Assembly: GCA_044351265.1 (NCBI GenBank)
Contig: JBILGC010000033.1
Coordinates: 1 to 21,906, forward strand
Length of the DNA stretch: 21,906 nucleotides
Direction of reading: 5' to 3'
Source of the DNA: JAJTFA01 sp044351265
Lineage (GTDB): Bacteria > Bacteroidota > Bacteroidia > UKL13-3
Shown: piece by piece, positions 6,754-15,117 of the stretch
Layout: the number at the start of each line of letters is the position of its first letter
Position numbering within the stretch: position 1 is the first letter of the stretch
The notes under the pieces: model-generated
Databases searched by the model: none
Seen by the model: the letters and a program-made list of their open reading frames with translations, nothing else
Told to the model about the DNA's origin: nothing
Made by a program: the position numbers and the translations under genes

Positions 6754-7238
6754 AATTCCTCCAAAATTAAGTCAGCATCTGCTGTATTTAGTAAATATTG
6801 TTCAGTTTGATCGTTTTGTTTTTCATTTCCATTAAAAGCCAACTCAAGCAAGTGTGCATCATTCAAATCTTCGAATCCAACATAATAGATTATTTCTTCG
6901 TCACTTAATGCATTCAATTGCGATACATATTGTGGGTCAGGTTTTCTGAGCAAAAATACAAGCATACCCACCGCCAATAAACTTGCTGCAGCCAATGCTA
7001 TCCATTTTTTACCTCCATAAAGCAAAGCAAATTGAGCTTTTTGATTTGCCATCCTGCTTTTAATCCTTCCCTCCAAATTATTAAAGTAATCATCTGGCAC
7101 AGCAAAGCCATTACCGGCTGTTTTGCTAAGCAGTTCTGCCTCCAAACGCTCGAAATATCCAACAGGCGTGTCAAAAGCCTTGCCTGTATCGTATTTACGA
7201 ATGATTTCGGGGTTAATATCTTGGTTTTCTTCTAACAT
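6750..7238 (-). CDS. Single-pass anti-sigma factor (putative)
   Basis: The 162-residue protein has a cytoplasmic N-terminal half, one membrane helix (about residues 79-97) and a short acidic periplasmic tail. This is the architecture of a membrane anti-sigma factor that holds its cognate ECF sigma factor. The N-terminal half carries two copies of a Phe-x-x-Pro-x-x-Tyr-Phe-x-x-Leu-Glu motif (around residues 22-33 and 46-57), seen in many Bacteroidota anti-sigma proteins. The gene lies 33 bases after the sigma-factor stop and overlaps the next gene by four bases. I see no zinc-type His-x-x-x-Cys-x-x-Cys anti-sigma motif, so assignment rests on context and topology. Confidence 0.72.
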   Translation of the reverse strand: MLEENQDINPEIIRKYDTGKAFDTPVGYFERLEAELLSKTAGNGFAVPDDYFNNLEGRIKSRMANQKAQFALLYGGKKWIALAAASLLAVGMLVFLLRKPDPQYVSQLNALSDEEIIYYVGFEDLNDAHLLELAFNGNEKQNDQTEQYLLNTADADLILEEL

Positions 7239-7271
7239 CAGGTAGTATTGATGGTTTTATGCATCAGAGGT

Positions 7272-7829
7272 TTAATCTTTATTTAAAAAATCTTCTATTT
7301 TCTTAACTGCATGGTGGTATGAAGCCTTAAGTGCCCCAACTGAAGTACCCAAAATAGCTTCCATTTCTTCATATTTTAATCCCTGATAATACTTCATATT
7401 AAAAACCAGCCTTTGCTTTTCGGGTAATTGTAATATGGCCGTCTGCAATTTCTGCTCAGCCCTATCACCATTGAAATAAGGAGATGAATACAGGGTATTG
7501 ATTAAATCATAATCAACGTCATCAAGAGAAACCTTTGCTCCTGCATTTTTCTTATTCAAGAAAAGTAAAGCCTCATTGGTAGCTATTCTAAAAATCCAAG
7601 TAAATAGTTGCGCATCACCTCTGAATTGACCTAAATTTTCCCAGACTTTTATAAAAGTATTCTGCACCACATCATCAGCATCATCATGATCTATTACAAT
7701 GCGCCTGATATGCCAGTATGTTCTTTTCTGATAGGTTTTAAGGATATGACCAAAGGCATCATTTCTTGTGGCTTTAGTTTTGAAAGCAAGCACAAGCTCC
7801 CGTTCATTTATTTGCGAAGCCTCAGACAT
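7272..7829 (-). CDS. ECF (sigma-70 family) RNA polymerase sigma factor
   Basis: The 185-residue protein has the two-domain plan of extracytoplasmic-function sigma factors. Region 2 spans about residues 22-92, with an acidic Asp-Asp-Ala-Asp-Asp-Val-Val-Gln-Asn-Thr-Phe-x-Lys-Val-Trp core-binding segment, then Thr-Trp-Ile-Phe-Arg-Ile-Ala for -10 contact. Region 4 spans about residues 128-180, with Leu-Pro-Glu-Lys-Gln-Arg-Leu-Val-Phe and a helix-turn-helix built on Tyr-Glu-Glu-Met-Glu-Ala-Ile-Leu-Gly-Thr-Ser. It is the first gene of the sigma/anti-sigma/sensor operon, which presumably regulates itself. It diverges from rmuC across a 132-base gap in which I see no full -7 match on this strand. Confidence 0.92.
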   Translation of the reverse strand: MSEASQINERELVLAFKTKATRNDAFGHILKTYQKRTYWHIRRIVIDHDDADDVVQNTFIKVWENLGQFRGDAQLFTWIFRIATNEALLFLNKKNAGAKVSLDDVDYDLINTLYSSPYFNGDRAEQKLQTAILQLPEKQRLVFNMKYYQGLKYEEMEAILGTSVGALKASYHHAVKKIEDFLNKD

Positions 7830-7961
7830 TTATCGGTCTAAGATATAATTAATAAGCATGGGTTTAATACCTGCATGTTAAAAAATATAATATGCTCATA
7901 ATCTTTTATAAATGTTTTGAATGGATAATGCCTGAATGCAGTAAATTTAACCAATATTTGC

Positions 7962-9302
7962 ATGATGGAATTGGTATATCTATTTGTTGGAATAATTATT
8001 GGATTTGCACTTGCATGGTTTATGAAAAAATCTGCACATGTGCCTGCATCCGGTGAAGATGCAGTGCAACTGCGTAATGATGTTTTACAGGCAAGCAATG
8101 AAGCCAGCGCTTGGAAAAGTCGTTTTGAACAACTCACCTTGGCATATGAACAGGCCAAAGCAGAAGTTACAGCTGCCCGATTAGAAATAATTAGGTTAAA
8201 CAATGAACTAACAGCAGCTCTAAGCAAAGGAACAAATCTGGAGAAAAAACTGGCTGAGCAAAAACAGGAGCTTGAAAAAATGGGCGAACGTTTTAAAACC
8301 GATTTTGAAAATCTTGCCAACAAAATTCTGGATGAAAAGTCATTAAAATTTACTGAGCAAAACCGAACCAATCTTGATGAAATATTAAAACCGTTTAATG
8401 AGAAGATAAAAGATTTTGAGAAAAAGGTTGGAGAAGCATATGATAAGGAGATGCGCGATAAAATTTCCTTACGCGAGGAGGTGAAGAAATTGTATGAACT
8501 AAACGCTAAAATAAGTGAAGAAGCCAACAACCTAACCAAAGCCTTGAAAGGCGATACGAAAAGACAGGGAAACTGGGGAGAGCTGATTTTAGAAAAGGTG
8601 CTGGAACGCAGCGGACTGGTAAAAGACAGAGAATACCGCACACAGGTAGTTACTAAAAACATAGATGGAGAAACTATTAAGCCTGATGTGGTGGTATTCT
8701 TACCGGATGAGAAGCATCTGGTAATTGATTCCAAAGTTTCGTTAACTGCGTATGAGCAGATGGCAAGCACAGATGACTCTGATATGCGGGAAAAACTGAT
8801 CAAGGATCATGTAAATTCTGTAAGAAACCATGTAAAACTGCTGAGTGATAAAAACTATTATACCTCATCGGCATTTTCAACACCTGATTTTGTTCTGTTG
8901 TTTTTACCTATGGAATCAGCTTTTAGTGCGGCTATTCAGCACGATCAGGACTTATTTAACTATGCGTGGGAAAGGAGAACTGTAATTGTATCCCCTACTA
9001 CCCTGCTTGCCACACTAAAAACGGTTGCCAGCCTATGGAAAATTGAGAGCCAAAATCGTTATGCACTTGAAATTGCAGGGCAAGCCGGGGCTTTATATGA
9101 TAAGTTTGAAGGATTTGTGAAAGACTTACTTGAAATAGGCAAGAAAATGGACGACTCAAAACGCTCATATGAAGAAGCCATGAAAAAAATATCTACCGGT
9201 ACCGGCAACCTGATTAAAAGGGTTGAAAACTTGAAAACATTGGGTGCTAAGGCTACCAAATCCTTACCACAAAGTTTGCTTGACAGGGCAGATGAAGAGT
9301 AA
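7962..9302 (+). CDS. rmuC: DNA recombination protein RmuC
   Basis: The 446-residue protein has an N-terminal membrane helix (about residues 2-19), a long coiled-coil region (about 35-130) and then the RmuC nuclease-like domain (about 150-430). The domain carries Lys-Gly-Asp-x-Lys-x-x-Gly-Asn-Trp-Gly-Glu, Pro-Asp-Val-Val-Val-x-Leu-Pro and Val-Ile-Asp-Ser-Lys-Val-Ser-Leu; these Asp and Lys residues fit a PD-(D/E)xK-type fold. RmuC limits DNA inversions and short-repeat rearrangement in E. coli. Two ATGs in tandem (7962 and 7965) are both possible starts. A near-match to the -7 box (AATATTTG, 7953-7960) lies directly upstream. The gene diverges from the ECF operon. Confidence 0.93.
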   Translation: MMELVYLFVGIIIGFALAWFMKKSAHVPASGEDAVQLRNDVLQASNEASAWKSRFEQLTLAYEQAKAEVTAARLEIIRLNNELTAALSKGTNLEKKLAEQKQELEKMGERFKTDFENLANKILDEKSLKFTEQNRTNLDEILKPFNEKIKDFEKKVGEAYDKEMRDKISLREEVKKLYELNAKISEEANNLTKALKGDTKRQGNWGELILEKVLERSGLVKDREYRTQVVTKNIDGETIKPDVVVFLPDEKHLVIDSKVSLTAYEQMASTDDSDMREKLIKDHVNSVRNHVKLLSDKNYYTSSAFSTPDFVLLFLPMESAFSAAIQHDQDLFNYAWERRTVIVSPTTLLATLKTVASLWKIESQNRYALEIAGQAGALYDKFEGFVKDLLEIGKKMDDSKRSYEEAMKKISTGTGNLIKRVENLKTLGAKATKSLPQSLLDRADEE

Positions 9303-9361
9303 GCTTTTAAACCATAACATAATTTTTATTCTAAGTTCATAACAAAACAGATATTTGTATC

Positions 9362-10006
9362 GTGAAAAAATTATCAATCCTTATTATCCTCTGCATTGCT
9401 GTGCTGAGCAGTTATGCCCAAAAGGATAAAAAAGCTGAAAAGCTGCTTGGTACCATCAGCAATAGGTATAAGAAATTTAAAACCAATAAAGCTGATTTTA
9501 CCTATACCATAGAGAGCAAGGTCGATAAATCGCAAGAGAAACAGAAAGGTACTATTTTTATTAAGGGAAATAAGTTCAGACTGGATATTGCAGGCCAACT
9601 TATTATTTGTGATAATGAATCCGTTTGGACTTACAGTAAAGAAGTGAATGAGGTTCAAATTAATAAATATAATCCCAAGCAGGCTACCATAAGATTGGAT
9701 GATATTTTTACGATGTACGACAAAGGCTTTTTATATAAAATGGATGAAGAGAAGAAAGATGGGAATAAAGAGTTAGCCATTGTAGAGCTTACACCCAAGG
9801 ACAAGAAGAAGAACTTTTTTAAAATTAAACTTACCATAGATAAAACAAATCAGAGTATCATCAAATCTGTGGTTTATGATAAAAGTGGCACCATACATAC
9901 TTATGTGATTACTAATCAGGTACCCAATATTAAGATGGAAGATGGTTTCTTTACCTTTGATCCAAAGAAATATCCCAAAGTTGAGGTGATTGACCTCAGA
10001 AATTAA
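9362..10006 (+). CDS. LolA-like outer-membrane lipoprotein carrier protein
   Basis: The 214-residue protein has a clear signal peptide (Lys-Lys start, hydrophobic core, cleavage after Ser-Tyr-Ala-Gln near residue 20). Its body resembles the LolA half-barrel: an amphipathic helix (about 25-40), then strands with Phe-x-Tyr-Thr-Ile-Glu, Gly-Thr-Ile-Phe-Ile-Lys-Gly-Asn-Lys-Phe-Arg-Leu and Asp-Asn-Glu-Ser-Val-Trp-Thr-Tyr. This is the pattern of periplasmic LolA proteins, which shuttle lipoproteins from the LolCDE complex to the outer membrane. The start codon is GTG, and a 7-of-8 match to the -7 box (GATATTTG, 9350-9357) lies just upstream. Its stop overlaps the stop of the convergent Gre-like gene by four bases. 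Confidence 0.85.
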   Translation: MKKLSILIILCIAVLSSYAQKDKKAEKLLGTISNRYKKFKTNKADFTYTIESKVDKSQEKQKGTIFIKGNKFRLDIAGQLIICDNESVWTYSKEVNEVQINKYNPKQATIRLDDIFTMYDKGFLYKMDEEKKDGNKELAIVELTPKDKKKNFFKIKLTIDKTNQSIIKSVVYDKSGTIHTYVITNQVPNIKMEDGFFTFDPKKYPKVEVIDLRN

Positions 10007-10458
10007 TAAACAGCCGTAATGGCAATATCTATATTATTAAAGTGAACAACATCACCTGCCTGTTTGCCTAATAATACTTTACTTAATGGCGCTCTTGCAG
10101 ACAGCGTGATTACATCTGTACCTGTTACCTTTATAGCATTTAGTCCAACCCCGATAAAATATAATGTTCGGGGCGTTTCGATAATTGACCCTACAATAAC
10201 ATTACTGCTCATTAAGGCAGGGTCAATTTTCATTAAGAAATGCAATTCATTTCGAGCCTCAGCAGCCTGTGCTGCATTCATCTCACGTTCAAGCTGGGCC
10301 ATAGCCCTTGAGGTTTCATACTTATCGCCCGCGCTGCTTTTTTCCTGCTCGTTTGCAAAATCCTGTGCCCTCAGCATGGCCTCTTCAAACACATGCAATC
10401 TATCTATTAACTTCTCCCGGCAAGCTTCAATCAGTGCTTTCCTGAACTCTTTATTCAT
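10003..10458 (-). CDS. Short GreA/GreB-like transcript elongation factor
   Basis: The 151-residue protein (from the ATG at 10458) has an N-terminal helical hairpin of about 75 residues and a C-terminal FKBP-like domain (about 80-151), the layout of GreA/GreB factors that stimulate RNA cleavage by backtracked RNA polymerase. The hairpin tip has Ser-Ser-Ala-Gly-Asp-Lys-Tyr-Glu-Thr, with Asp45 and Glu48 as likely metal-coordinating residues. The C-terminal domain has Ala-Pro-Leu-Ser-Lys-Val-Leu-Leu-Gly-Lys-x-x-Gly-Asp-Val-Val, matching the Gre Pro-Leu-Gly-x-Ala-Leu-Leu-Gly motif. Similar proteins are often mislabelled 3-oxoacyl-ACP synthase. A longer start at 10521 would run through a palindrome in the divergent promoter region, so I reject it. 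Confidence 0.75.
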   Translation of the reverse strand: MNKEFRKALIEACREKLIDRLHVFEEAMLRAQDFANEQEKSSAGDKYETSRAMAQLEREMNAAQAAEARNELHFLMKIDPALMSSNVIVGSIIETPRTLYFIGVGLNAIKVTGTDVITLSARAPLSKVLLGKQAGDVVHFNNIDIAITAVY

Positions 10459-10499
10459 GTTTCGAAAATAATTAATTACTTTAGTCTGAAATAAGTTTC

Positions 10500-10515
10500 T
10501 TATTTTTAAAAATAA
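10500..10515. promoter_or_regulatory. Perfect 16-bp AT palindrome between divergent genes
   Basis: TTATTTTTAAAAATAA is its own reverse complement. It lies in the gap between the Gre-like gene (start 10458) and the secreted-protein gene (start 10527). A palindrome in a divergent promoter is a candidate operator, but an AT tract like this can also arise by chance. Confidence 0.3.
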
Positions 10516-10526
10516 TTTCAATCAGC

Positions 10527-11390
10527 ATGAAAAAGCAAACCCGTTATCTTATTAGCCTTTTTTGTTTGCTGCTTTTAGGCAGCAGCGCCATTGCGCAATT
10601 CGGCAATAAGAAGAAAGCCGATATAGAAAAGTTTAAAGATTCTAGACTTGTAGTGGTTCTGTTCTCCGATAGCGCCTACAATGCAGCCATTAGATTTGCC
10701 GTGGAACGCTACTGGAATTTCAATGGCGCTTTTGTTTTTGCATACGATACCGCCCTTAAGGCATACAGCAAGGGTGATTATAGTTTCCTTATTTTCAGCA
10801 AGGCAAAAGGAACAAAAATAAAAGCAAAACTATGTTCTGCAGAACCTGATTTTAATGGATTACTAGTGCTGAATAAATTTAAGAAACGGGCAACGGAATT
10901 AGAGATTATAGGCAAAGCCTACTGTTCTAATTCAATTGATACTTTTGACTGGCAACCTGAATTAATTAGGGGTGTACAATTGCTTAATACCTATTTTAGT
11001 ATTGCAGCTGAAGCAAAAGGTGACAAAGAAATGTCTGAGTCGTTTTTACAATCACGCTACCCTAATGATAAAGGTGCTATGGTTGGTAAAAAATTGTTAA
11101 TTGAAGGCAGTTCACTGGAAGTAAAAGGTAAAGTTGACGCAGCAACCTTGCTTGATGGTGAAATTGAAGAACTCGAAAATGAAGAAGCTTTACAAAAATC
11201 AATAGTTGCTCAGGACGCTGCCGTTATGCATTACTTTTACTCTAACGATGAAAAGAATTGCAACAAACTGGTTGTTACCTCAGATGGTCAACTGATGTAT
11301 TTCAAACAAGATTCTGCCGGCAAATGTAAATGCACAGAAAACGATTTAAAACAGATGAAGAAACTGAAGGACAAAAGCCAAATTGAGTAA
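10527..11390 (+). CDS. Secreted protein of unknown function
   Basis: I do not recognise this 287-residue protein. It starts with a good signal peptide (Lys-Lys-x-x-Arg, a leucine-rich core with Leu-Leu-Leu-Leu-Gly, cleavage near Ala-Ile-Ala-Gln, residues 21-24), so it should be periplasmic or outer-membrane associated without a lipobox. The mature part begins with Phe-Gly-Asn-Lys-Lys-Lys, then an alternating hydrophobic segment with Leu-Val-Val-Val-Leu-Phe. There are about six cysteines, including a closing Cys-Lys-Cys. The C-terminal third is strongly charged (Glu/Lys), with a Tyr-Phe-Tyr-Ser-Asn-Asp-Glu segment. It diverges from the Gre-like gene, and its stop is four bases from the stop of the convergent VCBS-repeat gene, so it appears monocistronic. 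Confidence 0.7.
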   Translation: MKKQTRYLISLFCLLLLGSSAIAQFGNKKKADIEKFKDSRLVVVLFSDSAYNAAIRFAVERYWNFNGAFVFAYDTALKAYSKGDYSFLIFSKAKGTKIKAKLCSAEPDFNGLLVLNKFKKRATELEIIGKAYCSNSIDTFDWQPELIRGVQLLNTYFSIAAEAKGDKEMSESFLQSRYPNDKGAMVGKKLLIEGSSLEVKGKVDAATLLDGEIEELENEEALQKSIVAQDAAVMHYFYSNDEKNCNKLVVTSDGQLMYFKQDSAGKCKCTENDLKQMKKLKDKSQIE

Positions 11391-11394
11391 TCGG

Positions 11395-13758
11395 CTACTT
11401 GCCAATTAGTATTTTTCCGGTACTTATTTGATCTCCGCTTTTTATTACCAAAATATATATGCCATTTGCATAAGAATCGGTATCCACTGTTGTTGAAGTG
11501 TGATATTTGCTTATTAGTCCTTCTGTTTGCAGCCGTCCAACCAAATCATAAATCCGGTAGGTAGCATCTACTGAGTGATTGCTGAGTGAAATATAAAACT
11601 CATTTGTAGCAGGATTAGGATATAAATCAAATTTCATAGCGGGTATCTCAGGCGTAAGGGGTGTTACTCCTCCCCTATTGGTACTTGCGTAAAAAGTTAA
11701 TCCCCCCCTGATATTGCCAATCATAATATCAGCTTTAGAATCGCCATCCAGCCTGGCTATAGCAAGAGCCGTGCGGGAGCCAAAAAGCAGTGATTTGGCA
11801 TTATTTGCATTGCTGTAATCCACGAAAATATTTTCGAATTTCCGATAAACGCTATCAGGATGAATGGCGATATTCTCATACAAAAAAACTTTGCCACTTT
11901 CACTTCCTATAATCAACTCAGGTTTACCGTTACTATCCAGATCAAAAAGCACCGGAGTAGCATAACCGTTTGGAAGTATAATATTGTTTCCTATTGCATC
12001 CTGATAAGAATCATTTACGAGCACCTTGCCCAATGAATCAATTAGTGGGAACGAAGAAAAGTTGGGAGCTGTAGCAGTTCCGTTATTTTTAAAATATTTC
12101 AGAAAGCCGGCCTTATTACCAACAACTAAATCAGGCGAACCATTGTTATCGAAATCAAATACCGCAGGAGCGGCATGAGAACCTACATCAATATCACCAA
12201 GCTTGCGTGTTTGCAAGGTAAATTGATAATTCTTACCAACCGATTGATTTTGGTAATAAATAATATTACCAGCTTCATTGCCAATAAGTAAATCAGCTTT
12301 CCCATCTCCGTTCATATCGGCAAATACCGGATGCATATGAATAATAGGAGTATCTTTACTTAACAGCAAAAAATTAGTGTCCTTTAGTGTAAATACTGGT
12401 TGGCTATTATCTGTGATGTTTTCAAATAAAACCAGCCTGTCGTTTAGGTTAAGCGTAGACTCAACATCACCGCTGGTTCCAACAATCAGATCTTGGTCTC
12501 CATCGGAATCTATATCCGTAAATACAGGAACTGCTCTTGTACCTAAATCAATGGTTTGGTTATTGATAAAAAGTGTTTTGCCCTCATAGGTAAAAATTGG
12601 TGAGGCTGTAGTTGCCGAATTATTGTATACCCAAACATTGTCTGCACTTTTTACCCCATTAATTTCATTGGTAGTTACGAGCATCTCCGGTTTATCATCT
12701 GCATTCACATCTGCATAATAGGCAGCCGGGAAAAGAATAAAGTTAGCAGGTACCGAATTGCGAGGGAACAAAGTATCCTGCGAAAGAATGGAATCCCTAC
12801 CCAGACTATTTTGTTTTCTTCCGTTTATTAATAATACAAGGTTATTGTATGAGGCATCCCCGTAAATAATATCCTTGACCCCATCATTATTCATATCAAT
12901 AAGTAGCTGCGTGGTACCTGCATGTTTGCCATGTTTCCCATACATCTGAAAAAAGCAAGATGGCATCTGATCCTTGGTCTGATGAATATGAAATTTGCCA
13001 TATTGACCGCTGTTTACATTAAACTGCATATATCCCCAACATTCATCTCGGAGAATATAAATTACGGTATCATTTGCATAGGGGATATTGAGTTTATTTT
13101 TGGCAAAATTCTCATAGAAAGAAGCTGAAAGACTAAATCCAGCGTATGCGAGAATATCGAGATCACCATCTCCATCCAAATCATCAATTGCAGGAATATC
13201 AGAACTGTTTATGGCAACATTGGCTGCTTCTCTTGGCACTGAAAACGGAGGGGGCCATATACCGCCAGTATCTTTTATCTGATTACTCATTAATGTGAAT
13301 TTGAGACCCTGTGCATCAGAAATATTCCTGAATATACGCAGTCCATTTTGAAAAACGGGTTGCACCGTGTCGCGCAGCTCTTTTCTGTCTTGTGTTACCT
13401 CCGTAAAAATATCAGGCTTACCATCTCCATTATAGTCCTTAAGGATAGCCCAACTGCGTAATCTGGGGAACTGACTCTCAAACTGAGGTGTGTATACATA
13501 GGTGTTTCCATCTCTACAAAATGTTAATGGCTTATTTGCTGCGCGGTCAAATACAAACAGATCGAGTTTACCATCATTATTAAAGTCAAAATTTTGAAAT
13601 TGGGGAGTGTTTAAACCTCCAGTAAATGGCATCTTCAGCGTATCATTGGTGCCTTGCTTTAGGAATTTAGGGTAATTGGAATAATAAAATTTATATGTTT
13701 GGCCGTAAAGATTTACACAACCAAAGAGTAGATAACTGACTATAATAATCCGAAACAT
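11395..13758 (-). CDS. VCBS/FG-GAP repeat surface protein with T9SS type A sorting domain
   Basis: The 787-residue protein has a signal peptide (about 1-20), then roughly ten repeats spread over residues ~55-690. Each contains a calcium-type Asp-x-(Asp/Asn)-x-(Asp/Asn)-Gly motif followed by Asp-(Leu/Ile)-(hydrophobic)-x-Gly, such as Asp-Tyr-Asn-Gly-Asp-Gly, Asp-Leu-Asp-Gly-Asp-Gly and Asp-Met-Asn-Gly-Asp-Gly. The last copy is degenerate. These are VCBS/FG-GAP repeats, which fold as beta-propeller blades. The final ~78 residues start with Phe-Asp-Leu-Tyr-Pro-Asn-Pro-Ala, contain Arg-Ile-Tyr-Asp-Leu-Val-Gly-Arg and end in Gly-Lys-Ile-Leu-Ile-Gly-Lys: a type A C-terminal domain read by the T9SS. 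The product is probably a cell-surface protein; its ligand is unknown. A TTG start at 13779 is rejected because it lies inside the -7 box. Confidence 0.88.
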   Translation of the reverse strand: MFRIIIVSYLLFGCVNLYGQTYKFYYSNYPKFLKQGTNDTLKMPFTGGLNTPQFQNFDFNNDGKLDLFVFDRAANKPLTFCRDGNTYVYTPQFESQFPRLRSWAILKDYNGDGKPDIFTEVTQDRKELRDTVQPVFQNGLRIFRNISDAQGLKFTLMSNQIKDTGGIWPPPFSVPREAANVAINSSDIPAIDDLDGDGDLDILAYAGFSLSASFYENFAKNKLNIPYANDTVIYILRDECWGYMQFNVNSGQYGKFHIHQTKDQMPSCFFQMYGKHGKHAGTTQLLIDMNNDGVKDIIYGDASYNNLVLLINGRKQNSLGRDSILSQDTLFPRNSVPANFILFPAAYYADVNADDKPEMLVTTNEINGVKSADNVWVYNNSATTASPIFTYEGKTLFINNQTIDLGTRAVPVFTDIDSDGDQDLIVGTSGDVESTLNLNDRLVLFENITDNSQPVFTLKDTNFLLLSKDTPIIHMHPVFADMNGDGKADLLIGNEAGNIIYYQNQSVGKNYQFTLQTRKLGDIDVGSHAAPAVFDFDNNGSPDLVVGNKAGFLKYFKNNGTATAPNFSSFPLIDSLGKVLVNDSYQDAIGNNIILPNGYATPVLFDLDSNGKPELIIGSESGKVFLYENIAIHPDSVYRKFENIFVDYSNANNAKSLLFGSRTALAIARLDGDSKADIMIGNIRGGLTFYASTNRGGVTPLTPEIPAMKFDLYPNPATNEFYISLSNHSVDATYRIYDLVGRLQTEGLISKYHTSTTVDTDSYANGIYILVIKSGDQISTGKILIGK

Positions 13759-13776
13759 ATTGCAGATGTTTGTATT

Positions 13777-13784
13777 CAAAGTTA
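13777..13784 (-). promoter_or_regulatory. Bacteroidota -7 promoter element for the VCBS-repeat gene
   Basis: On the minus strand this reads TAACTTTG, a full TAnnTTTG match, 18 bases before the ATG at 13758. It lies in the divergent gap shared with murF and supports the shorter start. No clear -33 TTG is visible. Confidence 0.55.
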
Positions 13785-13812
13785 ATGCATTAAATCATAA
13801 TATATTATTAAA

Positions 13813-15117
13813 ATGAATGCTGCCGAATTATATAAGTTATATCTGAAGCATCCTACCATTTGCACAGATACAAGAAAGATAACCGAAGGTTGCATGTTTT
13901 TTGCATTAAAGGGTCCTAATTTTAATGGGAATGCTTTTGCAGCAGATGCAATAAAACAAGGTGCAGCTTATGCAATCATTGATGAAGCCTCATATGTTAG
14001 CGGTGAGCAAACCATTTTAACAAATGACGTATTGCTGACACTGCAGCAACTGGCAACCTATCACCGTGATCAACTAAATATTCCTGTAATAGCTATAGTT
14101 GGTTCAAATGGCAAAACAACCACCAAAGAATTGATTACTGCCGTATTATCACGCCAATATAGAGTGCACGCCACACCAGGAAATTTCAACAACCATATTG
14201 GGCTTCCACTCACGTTGCTGCAACTACAAGCATCACATCAGATAGCCATTATTGAAATGGGAGCAAACCACATCGGAGAAAATGCAACACTGTGCGAAAT
14301 AGCAAAGCCTACTCTTGGTGTGATTACAAATAATGGCAAAGACCATCTGGAAGGATTTGGCAGCATTGAGGGGGTGGCGCAAAGCAATAGCGAATTGTAT
14401 TACTACCTGCTTAAACACAATGGCCTTGCATTTGTAAATGCGCATGATGAATGGCTGATGCGCATGGCTTCAAGACTAAGCAACAAAAAAACCTATGCAG
14501 GCAACTATGCCGGCAGAAATGTTCATGCAGATTATACAGCCGAAGCAAGCTCCGTTAATCCCGAAATATCCTTCAGGATCGGAGGTGATCAGACGCAGAT
14601 AGTTTCTATTCTTTCAGGTGATTATAATTTTGACAATATTATGGCAGCTATTGCTTTTGGTCTGCATTTTAACATGTCGTATGAACTCATCAAACTAGGT
14701 ATTGAATCATACATTCCTTCAAATAACCGTTCACAAATTATCCGTAAAGAATTTAATTCGATTTTTCTCGATGCATACAATGCCAACCCCAGCAGCATGG
14801 AAGCGGCTCTCAAAAATTTTGCACAGAGCCCGGTAAAAAACAAGGTGGCCATTTTGGGAGATATGTTTGAACTGGGTGCCTACGAAGCTGCTGAACATGC
14901 CCAAATGATTGCGCTGGCAGCATCATTAAAAATAGATGAAGTTATTTTAGTTGGGAAAGCCTTTGAGGCACAAAACAAAACTGATAAAATTAAAAGCTTT
15001 GAAACCACCGAAGAGGCCAAAGTTTATGTTCAAAGTAAAAATTATAGAGGAGCTAATTTTTTCATCAAAGGATCACGCGGTATGCGCCTTGAAACCTTGC
15101 TTGATTGTATCGGCTGA
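13813..15117 (+). CDS. murF: UDP-MurNAc-tripeptide--D-alanyl-D-alanine ligase
   Basis: MurF adds the D-Ala-D-Ala dipeptide to the UDP-MurNAc tripeptide in the cytosol, the last cytoplasmic ligation before the lipid steps of peptidoglycan synthesis. The 434-residue protein has the usual three domains. The N-terminal UDP-binding part has Thr-Asp-Thr-Arg near residues 17-20. The central ATPase domain has the P-loop Gly-Ser-Asn-Gly-Lys-Thr-Thr-Thr-Lys at 97-105, Asn-Asn-His-Ile-Gly-Leu-Pro, and Glu-Met-Gly-Ala-Asn-His-Ile-Gly-Glu. The C-terminal domain has Asp-Ala-Tyr-Asn-Ala-Asn-Pro-Ser-Ser-Met near 320-329 and Leu-Gly-Asp-Met-Phe-Glu-Leu-Gly. It is not in a mur cluster here. Its stop codon abuts the ispF stop codon with no base between. 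Confidence 0.96.
   Translation: MNAAELYKLYLKHPTICTDTRKITEGCMFFALKGPNFNGNAFAADAIKQGAAYAIIDEASYVSGEQTILTNDVLLTLQQLATYHRDQLNIPVIAIVGSNGKTTTKELITAVLSRQYRVHATPGNFNNHIGLPLTLLQLQASHQIAIIEMGANHIGENATLCEIAKPTLGVITNNGKDHLEGFGSIEGVAQSNSELYYYLLKHNGLAFVNAHDEWLMRMASRLSNKKTYAGNYAGRNVHADYTAEASSVNPEISFRIGGDQTQIVSILSGDYNFDNIMAAIAFGLHFNMSYELIKLGIESYIPSNNRSQIIRKEFNSIFLDAYNANPSSMEAALKNFAQSPVKNKVAILGDMFELGAYEAAEHAQMIALAASLKIDEVILVGKAFEAQNKTDKIKSFETTEEAKVYVQSKNYRGANFFIKGSRGMRLETLLDCIG

Noticed and set aside
7838..8803. Long open frame (321 codons) on the minus strand across rmuC
   Set aside because: It lies opposite a well-supported rmuC gene and translates to a Ser/Phe/Leu-rich product with no domain or signal, typical of an antisense shadow of a coiled-coil gene.
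10459..10521. N-terminal extension of the Gre-like factor to 10521
   Set aside because: The extension would lie within the divergent promoter region and its 16-bp palindrome, and Gre-type proteins start directly with the coiled coil, as from 10458.
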